Shown here piece by piece: positions 47,172-55,809 of a DNA stretch of 64,000 nucleotides (positions are counted from its first letter, which is position 1; each line of letters opens with the position of its first letter). The translations under genes and the position numbers were made by a program. This DNA comes from Iodidimonas nitroreducens. Lineage in GTDB: Bacteria > Pseudomonadota > Alphaproteobacteria > Sphingomonadales > Rhodothalassiaceae. The stretch is taken from contig BAYV01000014.1 of assembly GCA_000710935.1 (NCBI GenBank), positions 38,444-102,443 on the forward strand. The letters are read 5' to 3'. The notes beneath the pieces are model-generated. The model did not search any database and was not told the DNA's origin. It was given only the letters and a program-made list of their open reading frames with translations.

Positions 47172-47611
47172 GCATCGGGGGCACCCCAAAACGTGCCCTG
47201 ATGCAGGGTTTCACCGTGCTCGAAGTTTTGGTGGCCATTGCCATTCTTGGCACCGCCTTGGCGGCTTTGCTGGGTTTGCAGCAAAGCTCGATCCGCGCGG
47301 CTTTGGGGGTGGAACGGGCTCAGCAGCGGATTGCGCTGGATCGCGGGGCGCTGGCTTTGCTGCGCTCGATCAATCCGGTTTTAGAACCCGAAGGCCGCGC
47401 TGAATTGAGCTTGGGGGCCGAGATGCAATGGCGATCCGAACCCTTAGGCGCGGCGCGGCGGATCACCTCGGCGATAGGGGCTGAAGGGCGTTTTTCCCTG
47501 CAGCGCTTCCGGGTTCTGGTCACGATCACCGCCCCCGATCTGCCTGCCCGATCCTGGTCGGTCGAGCTGTTGGGCTGGCAACCGGTGCAGCCCTTCCTGC
47601 CCGCGGGCTAG
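47168..47611 (+). CDS. gspI: type II secretion minor pseudopilin GspI
   Basis: This is a 147-residue minor pseudopilin with the prepilin signature GFTVLEVLVAIAILGTALAA after a 13-residue leader. The rest (RALMQ before, SLQRFRVLVTITAPDLPARS after) fits GspI, the core minor pseudopilin of the tip complex with GspJ and GspK. The start ATG overlaps the gspD stop codon, so translation is coupled. It is the last gsp gene before the polysaccharide cluster. Confidence 0.9.
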   Translation: MSIGGTPKRALMQGFTVLEVLVAIAILGTALAALLGLQQSSIRAALGVERAQQRIALDRGALALLRSINPVLEPEGRAELSLGAEMQWRSEPLGAARRITSAIGAEGRFSLQRFRVLVTITAPDLPARSWSVELLGWQPVQPFLPAG

Positions 47612-47749
47612 GCCCTCATCGCCCCCCGGGCTTATGGCGGACCTGATGAAATAGCAACAAAGCCTGTCTTTCATTGCGTTGCGCGGCGCGGGGGGGTATC
47701 CAAAAGCATAGGGCTGTGCCGATGATGGCAATAGACGATAAGGCAATCC

Positions 47750-48865
47750 ATGGGTAATCTGCTGATCACGGGCGGGGCAGGGTTTATTGGTGCAAATTTT
47801 GCCCATCATTGGGCAGCGCATCATCCAAAGTCTGAGATGATCATTCTCGATTGTTTGAGCTATGCCGGTAATCTGGCGAGCATCGATGATCTGATCAAAG
47901 CCGAAGCGGTGGAATTGGTGGTGGGGGATATTGCCGATCTCGATCTGGTGGCGGGCCTTTTGCGGGATCGTGCTATCGACCGGATCGTGCATTTTGCCGC
48001 TGAAAGCCATGTGGATCGCTCTCTGCACGGCCCTGAAGCCTTTATTGAAACCAATGTCGTTGGCACCCATCAGCTTTTGCGGGCGGCGCGCATGGTTTGG
48101 CTTGATGAAGGCAGCGGCCGCGATCATCGCTTTCATCATATCTCTACCGATGAGGTTTTCGGCTCTTTGCAGATGGAGGCCCCGTCCTTTACCGAACAAT
48201 CGCCCTATGCTCCCAATTCGCCCTATTCGGCATCGAAAGCCGCCGCCGATCATCTGGTGCGGGCCTATCATCATAGCTTTGGCCTCAAGACCAGTCTCTC
48301 GAATTGTTCCAATAATTACGGGCCTTATCAATTTCCCGAAAAGCTGATCCCGTTGTTTTTAATCAATGCCCTTCATGGCAGGCCCTTGCCTATTTATGGC
48401 GATGGGGCGAACAGGCGCGATTGGCTGCATGTGGATGATCATTGCACGGCCATCGATACCATCTTGCATCATGGTGCTGCGGGATCGGTTTATGCTGTGG
48501 GTGGGGGCTGTGAATTAAGCAATCTCGATCTCATTGATCAGCTTTGCACGGGCCTTGATGCGGCCTTTGCCGCCCGCCCCGCTTTGGCCGAACACTATCC
48601 GGATGCCCCCGCAGCCCAAGGCCTGCCCACGGCCAGCCTGAAACAATTCGTGCCTGATCGCCCGGGCCATGATCGGCGCTATGCCATTGATGCCAGCCTG
48701 ATCGCTCAGGATCTGGGCTTTCGCCCGCAGGTGGATTTCAAATCGGGGTTGGCCCAAACCATCACATGGTATTTGGATCATCCCCACTGGTGGCAGGCCA
48801 TTCTGGATGGGCGCTATCGGGATTGGATCGATCAGCATTATAAAACCCTGAACAAAACGCGCTGA
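47750..48865 (+). CDS. rfbB: dTDP-glucose 4,6-dehydratase
   Basis: RfbB converts dTDP-glucose to dTDP-4-keto-6-deoxyglucose, the branch point to rhamnose and other 6-deoxysugars. The NAD site is GGAGFIGANF, the catalytic triad regions are HISTDEVFG and YSASKAAADH, and SNCSNNYGPYQFPEKLIP is diagnostic. The protein has 371 residues. It opens the surface-polysaccharide cluster. The companion genes rfbA, rfbC and rfbD are not in the window, so the final sugar is undetermined. Confidence 0.95.
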   Translation: MGNLLITGGAGFIGANFAHHWAAHHPKSEMIILDCLSYAGNLASIDDLIKAEAVELVVGDIADLDLVAGLLRDRAIDRIVHFAAESHVDRSLHGPEAFIETNVVGTHQLLRAARMVWLDEGSGRDHRFHHISTDEVFGSLQMEAPSFTEQSPYAPNSPYSASKAAADHLVRAYHHSFGLKTSLSNCSNNYGPYQFPEKLIPLFLINALHGRPLPIYGDGANRRDWLHVDDHCTAIDTILHHGAAGSVYAVGGGCELSNLDLIDQLCTGLDAAFAARPALAEHYPDAPAAQGLPTASLKQFVPDRPGHDRRYAIDASLIAQDLGFRPQVDFKSGLAQTITWYLDHPHWWQAILDGRYRDWIDQHYKTLNKTR

Positions 48866-48904
48866 GAAAACCCAAAGCCTAATGCCAAGCAGGAACAATC
48901 GATC

Positions 48905-49936
48905 ATGACCGAGATGCAAGATAAGGGGGCCAACACTACCGGGGGCAGCACGCAATCGCTGGTCGCCACCACGCGGGCTGCATCCCATGGCCAGCCGCGC
49001 GAGGTCTATCTTCATGATATGGTGGCTGCCCTCCGCCGGCATTTTTGGCTGATTGTGATGATCCTGTCGGTTTCTACAGGGCTGGGGCTGGCTTATGCCA
49101 TTTTTGCAAAGCCCCTTTACACCGCCACCGTGACCACCCAGCCCGCCAGCACGGAGCAGGGGGGTGCCCTTTCAGGATTGGGGGGATCTTTGGGCGGGGC
49201 TGCGGCTTTGGCGGGGATCAGCCTGGGCGATAGCGATGGCGATCAGGTGGCGCATATGGCGGTGCTCAAATCCTATGAATTTTCCATGCGGTTTCTTGAG
49301 AACAACAAGATGCGGCCCGATCTTTTTCCCGAGCAATGGAATGCGGAAACAGGCGATTGGCGGCAAGGGGATCCGGGTGTGATCGGGCGGCTGATCGCCT
49401 GGCTTTCGGCGCTGATCGCCCGGCTTTCGGGGGATGAAGGCTGGGTGCCGCCCAGCCATATTCCGTCGGATTGGGAAGCCTTTGATCTGTTCAGCAGCGA
49501 AATCCGCCATATCCGCGAGGATACGGATAATGGCCTTGTCACCGTTTCCTTTCGTTTTCGTGATCCCCAAAAAGCCGCCCTTTGGGCCAATGAATTTGTG
49601 GCCCAGGCCAATGCCGAAATCCGCAGCCGCACCGTGGCCGAAGCCGCAAGGGCCATGACCTTTTTGAAAGACGAGGCGGAAAACACCCGCGTGGCAGGAT
49701 TGCAGGCCACCATCTATGGCCTGATGCAGGCCCAGCTTGAAAAAGCGATGATGGCTAATTCGCGCCCCGAATATGCCTTCAGGGTGATCGATCGGGCGAC
49801 CGTGCCGCAGGTGCGATCCCATCCCCAAAGATCGCTGATTGTTTTTCTATCCCTGTTTCTTGGCCTTGCACTGGGTGTGGGGGTTGCCCTGTCGATTGAA
49901 TTCTGGCGGGGGACTTTGGTGCGTGAGCAAGGCTGA
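48905..49936 (+). CDS. wzz: Wzz-type polysaccharide chain-length determinant
   Basis: This is a 343-residue co-polymerase of the Wzz/PCP family, with membrane helices at both ends (FWLIVMILSVSTGLGLAYAI and LIVFLSLFLGLALGVGVALS) enclosing a periplasmic helical domain. The Pro-containing second helix region RSHPQRSLIVF is typical. It has no C-terminal kinase domain, so it belongs to the O-antigen-type (PCP-1) rather than capsule kinase type. It should set the modal chain length made by the Wzy candidate three genes downstream. Confidence 0.9.
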   Translation: MTEMQDKGANTTGGSTQSLVATTRAASHGQPREVYLHDMVAALRRHFWLIVMILSVSTGLGLAYAIFAKPLYTATVTTQPASTEQGGALSGLGGSLGGAAALAGISLGDSDGDQVAHMAVLKSYEFSMRFLENNKMRPDLFPEQWNAETGDWRQGDPGVIGRLIAWLSALIARLSGDEGWVPPSHIPSDWEAFDLFSSEIRHIREDTDNGLVTVSFRFRDPQKAALWANEFVAQANAEIRSRTVAEAARAMTFLKDEAENTRVAGLQATIYGLMQAQLEKAMMANSRPEYAFRVIDRATVPQVRSHPQRSLIVFLSLFLGLALGVGVALSIEFWRGTLVREQG

Positions 49937-49967
49937 TCCTTCATCAGGGCGCGGGGGGCTTTTGGGC

Positions 49968-51314
49968 ATGCGCCTTTGGCTCATGGGCCATCTTGATGAT
50001 CATTTCAGGGATATTTTATCCGGGGCGGCAATCACCTTTGGCCTGAAGATCATGGGCATGGGCCTGATGTTTGCCTTCAATGTTTTGGTGGCGCGGCTTT
50101 TGGGGGTGGCGAATACGGGCCTGTTTTTCCTTGCGCTGACCCTGTTGCAAATGGCCGCCACAGTCGCCCTTTGGGGCCTTGATAATGCCACATTGCGCTT
50201 TATCTCGGGCTTTGCCGCCAAGGAACGATGGGCTGATGTGCGGGCTGTTTTTTTGCGGGCGGTGAGCGGGGCGCTCTTCTCATCCCTGCTGCTGGCCACG
50301 GCAATTTTTTTCGCAGCGCCCTATCTGGCTTCAACGGTTTTTGATGAGCCCGCCCTTCTCATGCCCCTCAGGATCGTGGCTTTGGGGGTGCCGGTTCTGG
50401 CTTTATTGCCGATATTTGCGGAAAGTCTGAAGGGCCTGAAAAAGATTTTCGCCTCGCAAATGCTCCAAGGCGTGGTTTTGCCCTTTTTCGCACTTTTATG
50501 GCTGCTGTTGCTGGCCACCTCCACTGGGGCCGATTGGGGCGCAAGCGGGGCGATCATGGCCTATGGGCTGGCGGCTTTGATGGCCCTTTTGCTGGGGTGG
50601 GGGCTGTGGCACTGGCAGCTTTCTCGGCAGGATAAAAACGGGCGGGATAAAACCGGCAGCGGGCATTTTTCCATGCGCCAATTGCTGCGGTCCGCCGGGC
50701 CTTTGGGGGGGATTTCGATCCTGCATCTTTTGATGCAATGGGTGCCCTTATTGGCTTTGGGTGCCTTTGGCAGCAGCACCGAGGTGGGGCTGTTTGGGGT
50801 TGCTGTGCGCACAGCAACGCTCACCAGCCTGTTGCTGGTGGCGGTCAACAGTATTGCCGCTCCGAAATTTGCCGCCCTGTGGGCAAAAGGCGATCATGAA
50901 GCGCTGCAAAGGCTGGCGGTGAAATCAACGGCGCTGATCACGCTTCTGGCAGCACCTCTTTTATTATGTTTCGTGGTCTTCCCCTCTTTCATTCTGGGGC
51001 TGTTTGGGGCCGATTTCAAAGAGGGGGCCATCGCGCTTTCCATTCTCGCGGCGGGGCAGTTCGTCAATGCCGCCACCGGCTCGGTGGGGTTTTTGCTGAT
51101 GATGACCGGCCATGAGCGCCAACTTTGGAAATCGGTGGCGCTGGCGGCTGTCCTGTCGTTATTGATGTCGGGGCTTATCCTGAGCGGAGCGAGCCTCGTT
51201 ATGGCGGCATTGGCGGTGGCGGTGCCTTTGGCCATGCAAAATATTCTATCGTCTTTTTATGTCATGCGTTATCTCCATTTCTTTCCCTGCAATTATACAC
51301 TCCTGTTTCGTTGA
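49968..51314 (+). CDS. wzx: polysaccharide flippase, Wzx / oligosaccharide translocase family
   Basis: This is an integral membrane protein of about 448 residues with 12-14 helices of the MATE/MOP flippase superfamily (ITFGLKIMGMGLMFAFNVLV, ARLLGVANTGLFFLALTLLQ). Wzx moves undecaprenyl-linked repeat units across the inner membrane. Two starts are plausible: ATG 49968, used here, and GTG 49923, which would overlap the wzz end by 14 bases and also has a GGGGGA ribosome site. Confidence 0.9.
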   Translation: MRLWLMGHLDDHFRDILSGAAITFGLKIMGMGLMFAFNVLVARLLGVANTGLFFLALTLLQMAATVALWGLDNATLRFISGFAAKERWADVRAVFLRAVSGALFSSLLLATAIFFAAPYLASTVFDEPALLMPLRIVALGVPVLALLPIFAESLKGLKKIFASQMLQGVVLPFFALLWLLLLATSTGADWGASGAIMAYGLAALMALLLGWGLWHWQLSRQDKNGRDKTGSGHFSMRQLLRSAGPLGGISILHLLMQWVPLLALGAFGSSTEVGLFGVAVRTATLTSLLLVAVNSIAAPKFAALWAKGDHEALQRLAVKSTALITLLAAPLLLCFVVFPSFILGLFGADFKEGAIALSILAAGQFVNAATGSVGFLLMMTGHERQLWKSVALAAVLSLLMSGLILSGASLVMAALAVAVPLAMQNILSSFYVMRYLHFFPCNYTLLFR

Positions 51315-51327
51315 GAGCACTTGCCCC

Positions 51328-52185
51328 ATGTCTCACCAGAATCCCGTCATCTTCATCGGAATGCATCGTTCGGGAACCAGCATGCTGGGGCGCATTCTCG
51401 AACGTCTGGGCCTTTTTGTCGGGGCGCATAAGGAAGGCAATAATGAAGCTCTGTTTTTCCTGAGGCTGAACTCATGGCTCTTGAGCCAATGCGGCGGACG
51501 CTGGGATCATCCTTTGCCCATTCATGATCTGTGGGATAATCCGGCCCTTCTGGAATGGGTGGAACGCTATGTGCGCGATCAGATGGATGGGCCGCGTGCG
51601 CTCCATTTTCTGGGCCTTTCGCGTTATCTCAAATATCGCAAGACCAGCGCCATCACGGAACCATGGGGCTGGAAAGATCCGCGCAACAGCTTTACTTTGC
51701 CACTTTGGCTGCGGCTGTTTCCCGATGCCCGCATCATCCATATCCGGCGGCATGGGGTGGATGTGGCCCAAAGCCTGAAGGTGCGCGGCGAACAGGGGAT
51801 GGCATCGATCACCGCCCATTATCAGCGCTATGGGGCTTTGGCAGCCCTGCGGCCCAAACGCAGTGGCTTTATGGAATCGCCGCGCTGTGCCAAAATCGAG
51901 GGCGGCTTCAGCCTGTGGGCCGATTATCTGGAGGAAGTGGAAAACCGGCTGCAAGCGCTGCCCGATCAGCAAAAGCTTGAGATCGTTTATGAGGATTTTC
52001 TGGCCAATCCCATTGAGATGATCGGGCCGATTGCGCAATTTTGCGGTCTGGATTGTGGGGCAGAGGCCGCACGGGCGGGCGTTGCGGATATTCGGCCTAG
52101 CCGCGCTTTGCCCCATAAAGCCGATGAAGAGCTTGCCCTGTTCGCCAAAGAGAATGCGCATGTGCTGGCACGATTTGGATATTGA
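51328..52185 (+). CDS. sulfotransferase family protein
   Basis: This is a 285-residue sulfotransferase. The 5'-phosphosulfate-binding loop is FIGMHRSGTSMLGRILERLG near the N terminus, the 3'-phosphate region includes IIHIRRHGVDVAQSLK, and WGWKDPRN is typical of the glycan-modifying branch. It transfers sulfate from PAPS to a sugar hydroxyl. Lying inside the wzx-wzy cluster, it probably sulfates the surface polysaccharide or its lipid-linked repeat unit. PAPS-synthesis genes (cysN/cysC) are not in the window. The ATG at 51328 is 13 bases after wzx. Confidence 0.9.
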   Translation: MSHQNPVIFIGMHRSGTSMLGRILERLGLFVGAHKEGNNEALFFLRLNSWLLSQCGGRWDHPLPIHDLWDNPALLEWVERYVRDQMDGPRALHFLGLSRYLKYRKTSAITEPWGWKDPRNSFTLPLWLRLFPDARIIHIRRHGVDVAQSLKVRGEQGMASITAHYQRYGALAALRPKRSGFMESPRCAKIEGGFSLWADYLEEVENRLQALPDQQKLEIVYEDFLANPIEMIGPIAQFCGLDCGAEAARAGVADIRPSRALPHKADEELALFAKENAHVLARFGY

Positions 52186-52248
52186 TCGGGTTGATCAGGC
52201 GGGCGGCTTTTTCAGGCCGGCTCAGGCCCCCAATAAAGGCGTTCAGCC

Positions 52249-53583
52249 ATGAACGGCGCGATGGATGGCCTTGTGGTGGCCTTGGCGGGCAGCTTTGCTT
52301 TTGGCAGCTTGATGGCCATCAGCCTTTATGCGGCCCGCTCGTGGTTTCACCCGGCTGTGGCGTGGAATGGCATCTGGTTCGTGGTCTTTGCGTGTCTGTG
52401 CTTTGCCCAGATGTGGCTTTATCCGGTTTCGTGGCAGGCTTTGGGGATTTTTCTGGCCGGGGCGCTTTATTTTTCCTTCGGAACGCTTCTGGGCAGCCTG
52501 CGCTGGCGAGCCGCCAGCCCTGCCGAAATCCCTGCCACGATTGGTTTGGCAAAAGGCGAAGGCCTTTATCAAAGCGATCGGGTTTTGCTGCTTGCTGTGC
52601 TGGTGCTGCTGGTGATCGGGCTCCCCTTTTATCTGCGCCATATCATGTCATTTTCGTCATCCGCGCCCTTCACACCGATCTTTTTCCTTGAGGTCCGCCA
52701 AGGCATGCTGGATGAAGCGCAAAGTGCCGGAAGGGGGGCGCTGGTCAATAATCTGGTTGTCTTGTCCACATTCGCCACGCTGGTGGCCCTTGCCGTTACC
52801 GAGGGGGGGCGGCGCTGGCGGCTGCTGATCGCAGCCCTTTTTGCCCTGGCCGTTTTTTATAATCTCCTCACGGCGGCCAAGGGCGGAATGCTCAGCCTTC
52901 TCGTCGGCTCATTTGCCGTTTATGGCCTGACCCGAAAACGCCTGCCGGTAAAGGCGCTGATCATCCTCATGGTTCTCGTTCTGATTGCCTTTGGGGGCAT
53001 CACGGTTTTGCGCAATTCGCTGGCGGCGGATAGCGAGATGACCCTGATGGATGCCGCCGGGCTGACGGGGCAGATATTTCTGAATTATCTTACCACCAGC
53101 GCGGTGGCGTTCAGCGTTTATCTCGATGGGATTGAACAGGTCCCTGAAATCAAAAGCCCATGGGAATTTTTCATCCGCACCATCAATTATTTCGGGACCT
53201 TTTTTGAAGCCCCCAATCCGCCGGGAAAATTCATCGAATTGGGGCCGGGGGTGGTGGGTTATAATACCTACAGCATCTATTTTTTCTATTACCCTCATTA
53301 TGGCATGCTGGGGGTGGCGGGTTTTATGTTTCTGCTGGGGTTGATCAGCGGCGCGGTTCACAAATTGGCGCAATCGGGTTCCTTGCCCTGGCTTTTGGTC
53401 TATGCCATGCTTTTTTATGGCATTATCCTTGGCATTCTTGCCGATGCCTTGCTGACTTCGCTCAACCCGATCATCAAGCTGGTTTTGTTTGGGGCTGTGT
53501 TTGTGGTGGCGCGGCATATCCGTTTATTTGATCCTTCTGCCCGCAGGCCCCGGCTGGGCAGGCAAACGCCATCAAGAGCATAA
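52249..53583 (+). CDS. wzy: O-antigen polymerase-like protein (Wzy candidate)
   Basis: This 444-residue polytopic membrane protein has about 11 helices and a large periplasmic loop after the eighth or ninth (residues about 275-350, DGIEQVPEIKSPWEFFIRTI). VGYNTYSIYFFYYPHYGMLG after the loop resembles the oligosaccharide repeat-unit polymerase family. Wzy joins repeat units in the periplasm. These proteins are poorly conserved, so the call rests on topology, the loop and the wzz-wzx context. It ends nine bases before the next glycosyltransferase gene. Confidence 0.82.
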   Translation: MNGAMDGLVVALAGSFAFGSLMAISLYAARSWFHPAVAWNGIWFVVFACLCFAQMWLYPVSWQALGIFLAGALYFSFGTLLGSLRWRAASPAEIPATIGLAKGEGLYQSDRVLLLAVLVLLVIGLPFYLRHIMSFSSSAPFTPIFFLEVRQGMLDEAQSAGRGALVNNLVVLSTFATLVALAVTEGGRRWRLLIAALFALAVFYNLLTAAKGGMLSLLVGSFAVYGLTRKRLPVKALIILMVLVLIAFGGITVLRNSLAADSEMTLMDAAGLTGQIFLNYLTTSAVAFSVYLDGIEQVPEIKSPWEFFIRTINYFGTFFEAPNPPGKFIELGPGVVGYNTYSIYFFYYPHYGMLGVAGFMFLLGLISGAVHKLAQSGSLPWLLVYAMLFYGIILGILADALLTSLNPIIKLVLFGAVFVVARHIRLFDPSARRPRLGRQTPSRA

Positions 53584-53592
53584 CCCGATCCG

Positions 53593-54621
53593 ATGACACG
53601 AACCCCCCTGAATATCGCCGCGTTTACCGGCGGCCAAACCGTTCCCAGCGCCCGCTTTCGGGTGCGGCAATATATCGATCCTTTAAAAAGCCACGGCCTG
53701 ATGGTGCAGGAATTTCCATCCCGGGCCGGGCAATATCCCCCGCCATCCTTGTGGAAGCGCCCGCCCTGGCTTCTCGCCACGATCCTTGAACGGGTGCCCC
53801 ATATCCTTAAAAGTCGCAAGTTTGATCTGATCTTGTTTCAGCGCGAACTGGTCAGCACCCTTCTGACGTTGGAGCCTTATTTCGCCGGGCCGCGCCTTTT
53901 GGATGTGGATGATGCGATCTGGCTGCACAAGCGCGGTGGCTTTGCCGCCCGGCTCGCCCGGCTCAGCGATGGGGTGATCTGCGGCAACAGCTTTTTGCAA
54001 AGCTATTTCGATGATCTGGGATGCCGAACCTGGCTTTTGCCCACGGCGGTGGATAGCGATCGCTTTAGCCCAAAAGCGGATGAGCGTACCGGTCCACCTG
54101 TCATCGGCTGGTCGGGTTCGGGGGGCAATCTCATCCAATTGGAACGTCTGGAACCGGCGCTGGCGATGGTGTTTCTAAAAAACAAAAGCGCAAGGCTGCG
54201 GGTGATCTGCAACCGCCCTCCCCACTTCCAGAATCTCGATGCGGATCGGGTGGATTATGTGCGCTGGTCGCCCGAGAACGAAGTTTCAGCCCTGCAAGAT
54301 CTCAGCCTTGGGTTGATGCCCATCGAGGACAATGATTGGTCGCGGGGGAAATGTTCCTATAAAATGCTGACCTATATGGCTTGCGGGCTGCCTGTGGTGG
54401 TCAGCCCCATTGGCATGAATGCGGAATTACTGGCCATGGATGAGATCGGTTTCGGGGCCGCCACCCAAGGCGACTGGGCTGAGCAGATCACCGCCCTGCT
54501 CACGAATCCCGATCTGGGGCAAAAAATGGGCGAAAGGGGCCGCAGGCTGGTTGTCGCGCATTTCAGCCTCGCGCATCTTTCATCCCGGATGGCAGACATT
54601 TTTCGCTCTGTCGCCTCTTGA
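53593..54621 (+). CDS. glycosyltransferase, GT4-like (GT-B fold)
   Basis: This 342-residue glycosyltransferase has a GT-B type C-terminal half (PPVIGWSGSGGNLIQLERLE, then KMLTYMACGLPVVVSP). It lacks a clear E-x7-E motif, with the corresponding segment being RGKCSYKMLTYMACGLP, as in a subgroup of GT4-like enzymes. The acceptor and sugar cannot be named. It probably adds one sugar of the repeat unit in the cytoplasm. Confidence 0.85.
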   Translation: MTRTPLNIAAFTGGQTVPSARFRVRQYIDPLKSHGLMVQEFPSRAGQYPPPSLWKRPPWLLATILERVPHILKSRKFDLILFQRELVSTLLTLEPYFAGPRLLDVDDAIWLHKRGGFAARLARLSDGVICGNSFLQSYFDDLGCRTWLLPTAVDSDRFSPKADERTGPPVIGWSGSGGNLIQLERLEPALAMVFLKNKSARLRVICNRPPHFQNLDADRVDYVRWSPENEVSALQDLSLGLMPIEDNDWSRGKCSYKMLTYMACGLPVVVSPIGMNAELLAMDEIGFGAATQGDWAEQITALLTNPDLGQKMGERGRRLVVAHFSLAHLSSRMADIFRSVAS

Positions 54622-54653
54622 TCTCCCACGCCAACAGGAAGGCGCTTTAAGGA

Positions 54654-55775
54654 ATGGCTCCGCTGACATCGGTCCTTCATATGATCACCGGCCTTGGTCG
54701 CGGCGGCGCGGAACATATGCTTTATAAGCTGCTGGGTGCCATGGATCGGGGGGCAGTGCGCCATCATGTGCTGTCTTTGACCGACGATGGCATCTATGCC
54801 GAGAAAATCCGCGCCCTGGGGGTGCCGGTGGAAAGTTTGGGCATGCGCATGGGGCGGCCCAATCCCCTCCATCTTTTGCGCTTGCGCAGGCATGTGCGGC
54901 GCATTGATCCCGATCTGGTTCATGGCTGGATGTATCATGCCATTCTGGCCGCGCAGCTTTCAGCGCAGGGTCGCCCGGTGGTGGCAGGCATCCGCCATAG
55001 TATCGAACGCCTGTCGAACGAAAAATTGACCACCAATCTGGTTATTCGGGCAACCGCAGGCCTGAGCGCATCCCTTGCTGCCCTCACCTTCAATGCCCAA
55101 ATCAGCCACGATCAGCATCTGAAAATCGGTTTCAGCCCCCGATATGCTCAGGTGATCCCCAATGGCTTTGATACCGATCGGCTGACCCCCCACCCGCTGA
55201 AGGGGGCGCGGCTGCGGGCGACACTGGGCATTGGCCCGGATGTTTTTGTGGTTTTGCATGTGGCGCGTTTTCATCCGATGAAGGATCATCAGGGATTGCT
55301 GGCGGCCATCGCCCGGATCAAAAGCCGCGATATCCTGTTCCTTCTGGCCGGAACCGGGGTGGATGGCCGCAATCCGGCCTTCAGCGAAATAAGGGATGAT
55401 CGCGTGCATTTCTTGGGGGAGCGCGATGATATTCCCGATCTGATGGCGGCGGCGGATTGTCTGGTCAGTTCGTCCTGGAGCGAGGCCTTTCCCAATGTTC
55501 TGGGCGAAGCGATGGCCTGCGGGATTCCGGCAATTGCCACAGATGTGGGGGAATCGGCGGCGATTGTGGCGGATAGCGGGCTGGTGGTGCCGCCCAAAAA
55601 CCCCGAAGCGCTGGCAAAAGCCTTGCTTCAGATGAAGGATATGCCACAAGAAAAGCGCAATGCCCTGGGACAACAGGCCCGACAGCGGGTGATCGAACAC
55701 TATAGCCTGTCAAAGGTGGCATCGGATTATCTGGCCCTTTATCGCCATGTTCTGAACAGACCAAAGCGATCATAA
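54654..55775 (+). CDS. glycosyltransferase family 4
   Basis: This 373-residue GT-B glycosyltransferase is a clear GT4 member: the N-terminal donor-free half starts HMITGLGRGGAEHMLYKLLG, and the C-terminal half has VARFHPMKDHQGLL and the catalytic E-x7-E motif in SWSEAFPNVLGEAMACGIPA. It follows the previous transferase by 32 bases. The sugar specificity is unknown. Confidence 0.93.
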   Translation: MAPLTSVLHMITGLGRGGAEHMLYKLLGAMDRGAVRHHVLSLTDDGIYAEKIRALGVPVESLGMRMGRPNPLHLLRLRRHVRRIDPDLVHGWMYHAILAAQLSAQGRPVVAGIRHSIERLSNEKLTTNLVIRATAGLSASLAALTFNAQISHDQHLKIGFSPRYAQVIPNGFDTDRLTPHPLKGARLRATLGIGPDVFVVLHVARFHPMKDHQGLLAAIARIKSRDILFLLAGTGVDGRNPAFSEIRDDRVHFLGERDDIPDLMAAADCLVSSSWSEAFPNVLGEAMACGIPAIATDVGESAAIVADSGLVVPPKNPEALAKALLQMKDMPQEKRNALGQQARQRVIEHYSLSKVASDYLALYRHVLNRPKRS

Positions 55776-55809
55776 CGGAAAACTGAACAGAAAAAGGGGC
55801 GGATGGCTG

